Source of the DNA: Rhodococcus spelaei | GTDB taxonomy: Bacteria; Actinomycetota; Actinomycetes; Mycobacteriales; Mycobacteriaceae | DNA: 64,000 bases | NCBI RefSeq assembly: GCF_006704125.1 | Contig: NZ_VIGH01000002.1 | Coordinates: forward strand, 186,001 to 250,000 | Reading direction: 5' to 3' | Shown here: positions 54,003-61,270 of the stretch, piece by piece | Layout: every line of letters begins with the position of its first letter | Position numbering within the stretch: position 1 is the first letter of the stretch | The notes under the pieces: generated by a model | Told to the model about the DNA's origin: nothing | Database searches by the model: none | Seen by the model: the letters and a program-made list of their open reading frames with translations, nothing else | Translations under genes and position numbers: made by a program

Positions 54003-54869
54003 ATGACAGTGACACCACTGACCGGACGCGTCGTCGCGGTGACCGGCGGCGCCCGGGGAATCGGCCGCGAGATCGCCTCCCAGCTCACCCAGGCCGGGGC
54101 GCGGGTGGCCATCGGCGACCGGGACGGCGCCGGCGCGCGCCGCACCGCCGCCGAAATGACCGGCACCGCACAGGGTTTCGACCTCGACGTCGCCGACCGG
54201 GACTCCTTCGCCGCCTTCCTCCGCGCGGTCGAGGCGCTGTGGGGCCCGCTCGACGTGCTGGTCAACAACGCCGGCGTGATGTGGGTCGGCCCGTTCGACG
54301 CCGAACCCGAGTCGGCCCGCCGTCGCCAGTTCGACGTCAACGTGCACGGGGTCGTCAACGGCGTGACCCTCGCCGCGCCCGCCATGCGCGAGCGCGGCGC
54401 CGGGCACATCGTCACCGTCGCGTCCGCGGCGTCGAAGCTCTCACCGCCGGGCGAGTCGACCTACGCAGCGACCAAGCACGCAGTGCTCGGCTACCTCACC
54501 GGCGTCCGGGCCGAACTGCGACGCAGCGGGGTGCACCTGTCGGTGGTCATGCCGGCGGTCGTGAACACCGAGCTCGCCGTCGGCACCGCCACCGGGGCCG
54601 CAGCGATGCTCCAGCCGGAGGACGTCGCCCGGGCCGTCGTCGCCGTCATCGAGCGCCCACGGTTCGAGGTGACCGTGCCCGGCTACCTCGGACCGCTGGT
54701 CCGCGCGGTGAACGTCCTGCCTCGACCGGTCCGCGACCTGGTCTTCCGCGCGATGGTGCCGGACCAGGTCGAAGCCGTCCGGGACACGACCGCACGGACC
54801 GACTACGAACGCCGCGTCCTCGGCACCGACACCTCCACCGACACCGATCCGTCAGGAAACGACAAATGA
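54003..54869 (+). CDS. Short-chain dehydrogenase in the TetR-controlled operon
   Basis: The 288-residue classical SDR has VVAVTGGARGIGREIASQL (TGxxxGIG), LVNNAGVMW, TVASAASK with the catalytic Ser, and YAATKHA with Tyr and Lys. The C-terminal extension (VPGYLGPLVRAVNVLPRPVRDLVFRAMV) is the lipid-type tail found in many mycobacterial/rhodococcal SDRs and suggests a bulky hydrophobic substrate. ATG 54003 has GAGGAG 11 bases upstream. The next gene starts in its stop codon (ATGA). Confidence 0.9.
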   Translation: MTVTPLTGRVVAVTGGARGIGREIASQLTQAGARVAIGDRDGAGARRTAAEMTGTAQGFDLDVADRDSFAAFLRAVEALWGPLDVLVNNAGVMWVGPFDAEPESARRRQFDVNVHGVVNGVTLAAPAMRERGAGHIVTVASAASKLSPPGESTYAATKHAVLGYLTGVRAELRRSGVHLSVVMPAVVNTELAVGTATGAAAMLQPEDVARAVVAVIERPRFEVTVPGYLGPLVRAVNVLPRPVRDLVFRAMVPDQVEAVRDTTARTDYERRVLGTDTSTDTDPSGNDK

Positions 54870-55978
54870 CCAGAACCGATCCCCCCACCACGGCTGTCCG
54901 CCCGATCCCCGAGTTCGACGGCGTCCACGACGTCTGGCCGCGCGGCGCACGGCTCGAGGCCGTCCGCGACGCCGCCCTGCGCTACCGAGAACGCTTCCTG
55001 ACACAGGGACAGGTGCGGGCGATCAAGAGTGTCGACATCGCCGCCGCGCCGTACCCGGCCCGGTTCGCCTTCCAGGGATACTCCGTCAACGCCAACCCGA
55101 TGATCTCGATCATCAACCGGATGTTCGTCATCCAGTTCGACGGTTTCGACGGCGAACTCAAGACCCTGGTCTGGGAGCCCACCGTCGCGGCCGGCTCCGC
55201 GGAGGCGCCGTTCTACGCCAAGCTGCAGAAGTTGTCGCGCAAGCTCCGGGCGGAGTCGCTCTTCGTCAAGTACTACAACGACCCGGAGCAGGTGCTGCCG
55301 CGCCTCGGGCTGCGCAACGAGGACGTCGACTACCTCAGCTTCGACCATCTGCATGTGCAGGACGTGCGGATGATCATGGGCAGCACCGCGGTGATCGAAG
55401 GCGAGACCCGACCCCGCGACGCACTGTTCCCGAACGCCAGGCTGCTCGTGCACCGCAAGGAACTCGGCACCTTCGAGTCGATGCACCCGATGCAATGGGC
55501 CTGGTACGTCGACGGCGGTATGGACGGTGTGCCCGCCGAACGGCTCGAGGTCTTCGACGGTGACGTCGAACTGGGCGTCGGTGTCAGTCTGCTGTGGACG
55601 CCGGGTCACACCGACGGCAACCACTCGCTCTGCGTGAACACCCCCGACGGGGTGTGGGTCTCGTCGGAGAACGGCATGGCCCCCGACAGCTGGCAGCCGG
55701 AGCACTCGAGGATCCCCGGGGTGCGGCAGCAGGCCCGCTTCTACGGCCGCGAGGTGGTCCTGAACGGAAACACCCTCGAGGACTCCCTCGACCAGTACGA
55801 CTCGATGGTCAAGGAGAAGACGATGGCGTCGCCCTCGAAGCGCGATCCTCGCTGGCTGCAGGTCATCCCGTCTTCGGAGTGCGCGAATTGGAAGCGGCAG
55901 TGGCCGGTCGTCCCGACGTTCAGTCACGGTGAGCTGGACTACGGCACGATCACGATCCCCCCGCGTACTCGCGGGTGA
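54866..55978 (+). CDS. Metallo-beta-lactamase-fold hydrolase with atypical metal motif
   Basis: The 370-residue protein has the MBL pattern late in the chain. LSFDHLHVQDVRM stands where HxHxDH is expected: both His are kept but Gln occupies the Asp position and Asp the following His position. LLWTPGHTDGNHSLCV supplies the next His, and VPTFSHGELD is the late strand. The long N-terminal part (~1-150) is unusual for simple lactonases. AGGAAAC precedes the ATG, which overlaps the SDR stop. It acts with the SDR under TetR control; hydrolysis of an ester or lactone is likely. Confidence 0.82.
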   Translation: MTRTDPPTTAVRPIPEFDGVHDVWPRGARLEAVRDAALRYRERFLTQGQVRAIKSVDIAAAPYPARFAFQGYSVNANPMISIINRMFVIQFDGFDGELKTLVWEPTVAAGSAEAPFYAKLQKLSRKLRAESLFVKYYNDPEQVLPRLGLRNEDVDYLSFDHLHVQDVRMIMGSTAVIEGETRPRDALFPNARLLVHRKELGTFESMHPMQWAWYVDGGMDGVPAERLEVFDGDVELGVGVSLLWTPGHTDGNHSLCVNTPDGVWVSSENGMAPDSWQPEHSRIPGVRQQARFYGREVVLNGNTLEDSLDQYDSMVKEKTMASPSKRDPRWLQVIPSSECANWKRQWPVVPTFSHGELDYGTITIPPRTRG

Positions 55979-56025
55979 GGGCGTGCGCGGGCAGATCTGC
56001 GCGCCACCGCCGTGCGCGGCGCAGT

Positions 56026-56031
56026 TAGAGT
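56026..56031 (+). promoter_or_regulatory. Candidate -10 box of a leaderless metG transcript
   Basis: TAGAGT fits TANNNT and ends nine bases before the metG ATG, so transcription would begin at or within a few bases of the start codon. No clear ribosome site is present, which agrees with leaderless expression, common in actinobacteria. Confidence 0.45.
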
Positions 56032-56040
56032 AGGCCCACC

Positions 56041-57606
56041 ATGACTTCGCCCGCTCCCGCCCCCCGGACCCCGTTCTATCTGACGACCGCGATCGCGTAC
56101 CCGAACGGCGCCCCGCACATCGGACACGCCTACGAGTACATCTCCTCCGATGCGCTCGCCCGCTTCAAGCGGCTCGACGGCTTCGACGTGTTCTTCATGA
56201 CGGGCACCGACGAGCACGGTCTGAAGATGCAGCAGACCGCCGCCAAGGAGGGCATCGACGTCCGCGAACTCGCGGCGCGGAACTCCGACGTCTTCCAGGC
56301 GATGGACAAGGTGCTCGGCATCTCGTACGACCGGTTCATCCGCACCACGGACACCGATCACGAGCTCGCCTGCCAGGCGATCTGGGAGCGGATGGTTGCG
56401 GCCGGCGACATCTACCTCGACACCTACGCGGGCTGGTACTCGGTGCGCGACGAGGCGTACTACACCGAGTCCGAGACCACACTGCTCGAGGACGGCAACC
56501 GGATCTCGACGGACACGAAGACCGAGGTGGAGTGGACCGAGGAGTCCACCTACTTCTTCCGACTGTCCGCGTACCAGGACAAGCTGCTCGCGCTCTACGA
56601 GTCGCACCCCGAGTTCATCGCCCCGTCCACCCGGCGCAACGAGATCGTCAGCTTCGTCTCCGGCGGACTCAAGGACCTGTCGGTCTCGCGCACGACCTTC
56701 GATTGGGGTGTGCCCGTTCCCGGCGACCCGTCGCACGTGATGTACGTCTGGGTCGACGCGCTGGCCAATTACCTCACCGGCGTCGGCTACCCGAACACCG
56801 ACTCGGAGGCGTTCACCCGGAACTGGCCCGCCGACCTGCACATCATCGGCAAGGACATCAGCCGCTTCCACACGGTGTACTGGCCCGCCTTCCTGATGTC
56901 GGCCGGCCTGGAGATCCCCAAGCGCGTCTTCGTGCACGGATTCCTCTACAACAAGGGCGAGAAGATGTCGAAGTCACTCGGCAACGTCGTCGACCCTCTC
57001 GAAATGGTCGAGCAGTACGGCCTCGACGCGCTGCGCTTCTTCCTGCTGCGGGAGATCTCCTACGGCCAGGACGGCAACTACAGCCACGAGGCGATCGTCA
57101 CCCGGATGAACGCCGACCTGTCCAACGAGCTGGGCAACCTCGCACAGCGGTCGCTCACCATGGTCGCCAAGAACTGCGACGCCGTGGTGCCGACGCCGGG
57201 CGAGCTCACGGACGACGACCGGGCCCTGCTCGCGCAGGCCGACGCGCTGCTCGAGAAGTGCCGCGCCGAGTTCGACGTGCAGGCGCTGCACCACGCCCTC
57301 GAGGCGATCTGGCACGTGCTCGGCGAGACCAACCGCTACTTCTCGCAGCAGGAACCGTGGGTGCTGCGCAAGACCGACCCCGCCCGGATGGCGACGGTCC
57401 TGTACGTCACCCTCGAGGTGGTGCGAATCGTCGGAATCCTGGTCCAGCCCGTGATGCCCGACTCCGCGTCGAAGATCCTCGACCTGCTCGGACAGTCCGA
57501 GGGCGCCCGCGACTTCGCGCACCTGGGCGAGCGGATCGTGGCGGGCAGCCCGCTGCCCGCGCCGTCGCCGGTGTTCCCGCGGTACGTGGAGCCCGAAACC
57601 GCCTGA
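56041..57606 (+). CDS. metG: Methionyl-tRNA synthetase
   Basis: The 521-residue class I synthetase charges tRNA-Met. [21 protein letters not shown] contains the HIGH-type motif and [10 protein letters not shown] the KMSKS loop. [17 protein letters not shown] and [12 protein letters not shown] belong to the MetRS1 core. The CysX4Cys zinc knuckle seen in MetG1 is absent, and there is no C-terminal tRNA-binding domain, as in the short mycobacterial MetS. Next to tatD in mycobacteria; here four genes lie between. The following DUF2786 gene starts one base after its stop. Confidence 0.96.
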   Translation: MTSPAPAPRTPFYLTTAIAYPNGAPHIGHAYEYISSDALARFKRLDGFDVFFMTGTDEHGLKMQQTAAKEGIDVRELAARNSDVFQAMDKVLGISYDRFIRTTDTDHELACQAIWERMVAAGDIYLDTYAGWYSVRDEAYYTESETTLLEDGNRISTDTKTEVEWTEESTYFFRLSAYQDKLLALYESHPEFIAPSTRRNEIVSFVSGGLKDLSVSRTTFDWGVPVPGDPSHVMYVWVDALANYLTGVGYPNTDSEAFTRNWPADLHIIGKDISRFHTVYWPAFLMSAGLEIPKRVFVHGFLYNKGEKMSKSLGNVVDPLEMVEQYGLDALRFFLLREISYGQDGNYSHEAIVTRMNADLSNELGNLAQRSLTMVAKNCDAVVPTPGELTDDDRALLAQADALLEKCRAEFDVQALHHALEAIWHVLGETNRYFSQQEPWVLRKTDPARMATVLYVTLEVVRIVGILVQPVMPDSASKILDLLGQSEGARDFAHLGERIVAGSPLPAPSPVFPRYVEPETA

Positions 57607-57607
57607 C

Positions 57608-58786
57608 ATGTCGGGGCGCGGCACATTCGACGACGGGCGCCCGTCCGCTGAGGCCGGGGCGCTCGTCGGGGCGGTCGCGGCCGCGTACGAGCGTGGCTGG
57701 CAACCCGCGGACCTGCTGCATCTGACCAGGCGCGAGGGTGAGTGTCCGCCGGCCCTGGCCGCGACCGCCGTGCTCTACCAGGCCCGACAGTGCCGCGCGG
57801 CGGACCGAGCCCCGACGGCCTGGTCGGACCAGCTCCGGGAGGTCGCCGACCAGTACCCGGATCAGGCCCGGCTCGCGGACGGCGTACCGGTCGACGATCC
57901 GCGGGGTGACCATCTCGCGGGCGCCCTCGTCGCGGGCCGGTCCGGCTTCCTGGGCTACCAGATGACCGAACTGGCCACGGAGTGGAATCGGCTGCCGGGC
58001 ACGACGATTCTGCTGCCGCTGCCCGAGGAATGGCCCGCCCACCGCGCCGACGCGCCGACGTCGGAACCCGCCGGTGATGCCGATCCGAAGGTGCTCGGCC
58101 GTATCCGTGGCCTGCTCGCCAAGGCCGAACGCACCGAGTTCGAGCACGAGGCCGAGACCTTCACGGCGAAGGCCCAGGAGTTGATGACGCGCTACGCGAT
58201 CACCTCCGCGCTGGTGCGTTCGCGCTCGGCAGCGGGACGAACGGCGGTGCACAGCAGGCGCTTTCACCTCGACAACCCGTACCTGACAGAGAAGGTGCAT
58301 CTGCTGACCGCGATCGGCGAGGCGAATCGGGTGCGCACCGTCTGGGCCGCCGACGTCGCGATCGCCACCGCCGTCGGCACCGCGATCGACCTGCAGCAGG
58401 TCGACATGCTGTTCACCTCCCTGCTCGTGCAGGCCACCCGGTCGATGCAGTCCAGCGCCGCGGAGGGTCGCAGCGGCTCGCGCACCACGCCGTTCCGCAA
58501 GGCGTTCCTCGCCGGATTCGCCTCCCGGATCGGTCAACGACTTCGCGAGGCTGACGCCAAGGCCACCGAGGACGCCGCCGCCGACGAGTCGGTCCCGCTG
58601 AACACCCTGCTGCCGATCCTCGCCGGCGCATCGGCGGCGGTGGACTCGGAATTCACCCGACTGTTCCCCGGCACCCGCAAGTCACGAGCCCGCTCGGTGG
58701 ACGCCCACGGCTGGTACGCGGGCCGCGCGTCCGCCGACGACGCCGCACTCACACCCGGAGCCCGCCCGATCCGCCCCGGGAAGTAG
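57608..58786 (+). CDS. DUF2786 protein, copy 1
   Basis: The 392-residue protein carries the DUF2786 core at ~155-200: DPKVLGRIRGLLAKAERTEFEHEAETFTAKAQELMTRYAI. An N-terminal helical segment (VAAAYERGWQPADLLHLTRRE) and a long C-terminal region (HSRRFHLDNPYLTEKVHLLTAIGEAN ... VDMLFTSLLVQATRSM ... TTPFRKAFLAGFASRIGQRL) are shared with the next gene. DUF2786 has no proven biochemical role; it is often seen on phages and near DNA-processing genes. ATG is one base after the metG stop, so it is probably co-translated with metG. Confidence 0.82.
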   Translation: MSGRGTFDDGRPSAEAGALVGAVAAAYERGWQPADLLHLTRREGECPPALAATAVLYQARQCRAADRAPTAWSDQLREVADQYPDQARLADGVPVDDPRGDHLAGALVAGRSGFLGYQMTELATEWNRLPGTTILLPLPEEWPAHRADAPTSEPAGDADPKVLGRIRGLLAKAERTEFEHEAETFTAKAQELMTRYAITSALVRSRSAAGRTAVHSRRFHLDNPYLTEKVHLLTAIGEANRVRTVWAADVAIATAVGTAIDLQQVDMLFTSLLVQATRSMQSSAAEGRSGSRTTPFRKAFLAGFASRIGQRLREADAKATEDAAADESVPLNTLLPILAGASAAVDSEFTRLFPGTRKSRARSVDAHGWYAGRASADDAALTPGARPIRPGK

Positions 58787-58849
58787 CCCCGAAACGGCTT
58801 CTCACCTGCCCGAACGTTACTTGTCGGACCCCGGGTGCACACTGTCACC

Positions 58850-59953
58850 ATGGGGAGCATTCGAACGCATATTCGACAGCCTGAATCATCCGACGAGCAG
58901 TGGCACGCGCTGATCGGCGCGCTGGCCGCCGCCTACGAGCGCGGGTGGCAACCCGCCGACCTGGTACACGTCGCGAGCCGCGCGCTCGACGCCACTGCGG
59001 TCCGATGCGCCGCGGTGACAGTGCTGCACGAGGCGGATCTGAGCGGGGCGTGGTCGCGGGCGCCGCAGGGCTGGCTCGATCAGCTCCGGACCATCGCCGA
59101 CGTCCACCCCGAGAGGAACGATCCGGCGGAGATCGGCGCGGCCGAGTGCGCATCACTCACCTTCCTGTGGCGACGACTGCCGCGCTGGCACGTTCTGTGC
59201 CCACCGCCGTCCGCGTGGCCGACCCGGCGCGCCGAGGATCCACACGCCTCGGCGACCGCCGCGGATCCGAAGGTGCTGAACAAGATCCGGGGACTGCTGG
59301 CGAAAGCCGAGAGCACCGAATACACCGAGGAGGCGGAAACCCTCACCGCCAAGGCACAGGAACTGATGACGCGATATGCGATCGGCGCGGCGCTGCTCGA
59401 GGCCGCTACCCCCGGCTCCCGGGTGGTTGTGCACAGCAAGCGAATACACCTCGACAACCCGTACGTGAAGCAGAAGGTCCTGCTGCTCACCTCGATCGGC
59501 GATGCCAACCAGGTGCAGACCGCCTTCACCGCACAGCTCGGCATCGCGACGGTGGTCGGGTCTCCGGTGGACCTCGAACAGGTCGAGATGTTGTTCACCT
59601 CGCTGCTCGTCCAAGCCACCCGCGCCATGCGGACCGAGGGTGAGAAGGGCTCTCGCTCCACGCCTTTCCGCAAGGCATTCCTGTTCGGCTTCGCCGTCCG
59701 CATCGGTCAGCGACTGACCGAGGCCGGCAAGGCGGCGACCGCGCAGGCGGTGGTCGAGTCGGAGGTCGAGTACCGCGACCTGCTGCCGATCCTCGCCAAT
59801 CGCGCGGAGGCAGTGCAGGCGGAGGTCGCGCGGCTGTTCGGCCCCATGCGCGAGATGACCTGTTCGGCGGTCGACGCCGGGGGATGGCACGCCGGGCGTA
59901 GCGCGGCCGACGCGGCGACGTTGGCCTCGGACGGTTCCGCAATCGCGGGGTGA
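58850..59953 (+). CDS. DUF2786 protein, copy 2
   Basis: The 367-residue protein is a clear tandem paralogue of copy 1: AAAYERGWQPADLVHVASR, DPKVLNKIRGLLAKAESTEYTEEAETLTAKAQELMTRYAI, HSKRIHLDNPYVKQKVLLLTSIGDANQ, VEMLFTSLLVQATRAM and STPFRKAFLFGFAVRIGQRLTEAG all align. Divergence elsewhere is considerable, so the duplication is old. ATG 58850 has no ribosome site; a GTG at 58835 is an alternative. CACACT seven bases upstream of the ATG may be a -10 for a leaderless mRNA. Function unknown. Confidence 0.82.
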   Translation: MGSIRTHIRQPESSDEQWHALIGALAAAYERGWQPADLVHVASRALDATAVRCAAVTVLHEADLSGAWSRAPQGWLDQLRTIADVHPERNDPAEIGAAECASLTFLWRRLPRWHVLCPPPSAWPTRRAEDPHASATAADPKVLNKIRGLLAKAESTEYTEEAETLTAKAQELMTRYAIGAALLEAATPGSRVVVHSKRIHLDNPYVKQKVLLLTSIGDANQVQTAFTAQLGIATVVGSPVDLEQVEMLFTSLLVQATRAMRTEGEKGSRSTPFRKAFLFGFAVRIGQRLTEAGKAATAQAVVESEVEYRDLLPILANRAEAVQAEVARLFGPMREMTCSAVDAGGWHAGRSAADAATLASDGSAIAG

Positions 59954-60002
59954 GGAATGGACACGATTCGGGTGGCGGGCGAGCTCGTGAAAGTCTTGTC
60001 CG

Positions 60003-61247
60003 ATGCGGATCGAGCGGATCGGAGAGGGCGGCACCCCGGCCGAGGTGTTGCGTGCACTCGGGCGCCTCGCCGCCGAGCGTCACGAGGCACCGCCCGCCGC
60101 CCTGATCGGCGACTGGTTCGGGTCCCGCGCGATACTCGCGCCGACCGTACGTGCCACGCCGGTCCAGCCGACACACGCCTTCGACGTGACCGGTCGGTCC
60201 CCCGACTCCGGTGGCCCGGTGATCGGCGGCGGGTGGATCGGCTACCGCTCCTACCCGGATCGCGTCGCCGCCGCACCTGCACCCACCCTGCCCGAATCCG
60301 CGGGGGGCTGGACGGACAGCGTCCTGCGGCAGGACACGGACGGCTGCTGGTGGTACGAGTCGCTCACCGAGAAGCGTTGCCCCCCACACTGGTCGGCCGC
60401 CGTGGCCCGCCCTCGAGCCGATCCTCGGAGCTGGCACATCGACTGGACCCCACCCGACCGGGCCGCACACCGTCGCGGGGTCGAGCAATGCCTCGAGGCC
60501 ATTCGCGAGGGCGAGGTGTACCAGGCATGTGTGTGCACGCATTTCCGCGGCCGGGCACAGGGCGATCCGCTGGACTTCTTCGCGGACGCGGTGGAGGCGA
60601 CCGGGCCCGCACGCGCCGCATTCGTGGCAGGCGAGTGGGGCGCGGTGGCCTCGCTGTCGCCGGAGCTCTACCTCGCCCGGCACGGAGACCGGGTCACCTC
60701 GAGCCCGATCAAGGGCACCCTCCCCATCGCGGGCGACCCGGACCTGCTTCGCGCCTCCACCAAGGACGTCGCCGAGAACGTGATGATCGTCGACCTGGTC
60801 CGCAACGACCTCGGCCGGCTGGCCCGCCCCGGTTCGGTGACGGTGACCGACCTGCTCGGCGTCTACCCCGCGCCCGGCGTCTGGCACCTGGTCTCGACCG
60901 TTGCCGCCACCGTGCCGACCGGGACCACCACGGCCGACCTGCTCGACGCGAGCTTCCCACCGGCATCGGTCACCGGCTGCCCGAAACACCGGGCCCGGCA
61001 GCTGCTGTCCCGGTGGGAGGAGAGCTCGCGAGGGGTGTATTGCGGGACAGTCGGTTTCACCACCCCTCAGGCGGGAACCGAACTGAACGTGGCGATCCGC
61101 ACGGTCGAGTTCGATCCAGACGGCGGGGCGAGGCTCGGCGTCGGCGGGGGCATCACCATCGACTCCGACCCGGATGCGGAGTGGCAGGAATGCCTCGACA
61201 AGGCCTCGAGCATCCTCTCGCTCGGCCTACCGATCGCACCACCCTGA
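60003..61247 (+). CDS. pabB: Aminodeoxychorismate synthase component I
   Basis: The 414-residue enzyme aminates chorismate to aminodeoxychorismate for folate synthesis. Chorismate-binding motifs are CLEAIREGEVYQACVCTHF, SPELYLARHGDRVTSSPIKGTLP (with the PIKGT lysine), ENVMIVDLVRNDLGR and DASFPPASVTGCPKHRARQ, then YCGTVGF and LNVAIRT. The N-terminal domain is short, as in mycobacterial PabB (Rv1005c). The glutamine amidotransferase subunit is not adjacent. It marks the end of the conserved backbone and converges on the WD40 gene with a 23-base gap. Confidence 0.94.
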   Translation: MRIERIGEGGTPAEVLRALGRLAAERHEAPPAALIGDWFGSRAILAPTVRATPVQPTHAFDVTGRSPDSGGPVIGGGWIGYRSYPDRVAAAPAPTLPESAGGWTDSVLRQDTDGCWWYESLTEKRCPPHWSAAVARPRADPRSWHIDWTPPDRAAHRRGVEQCLEAIREGEVYQACVCTHFRGRAQGDPLDFFADAVEATGPARAAFVAGEWGAVASLSPELYLARHGDRVTSSPIKGTLPIAGDPDLLRASTKDVAENVMIVDLVRNDLGRLARPGSVTVTDLLGVYPAPGVWHLVSTVAATVPTGTTTADLLDASFPPASVTGCPKHRARQLLSRWEESSRGVYCGTVGFTTPQAGTELNVAIRTVEFDPDGGARLGVGGGITIDSDPDAEWQECLDKASSILSLGLPIAPP

Positions 61248-61270
61248 TCCGAACCCGCCGCCACGCGACA

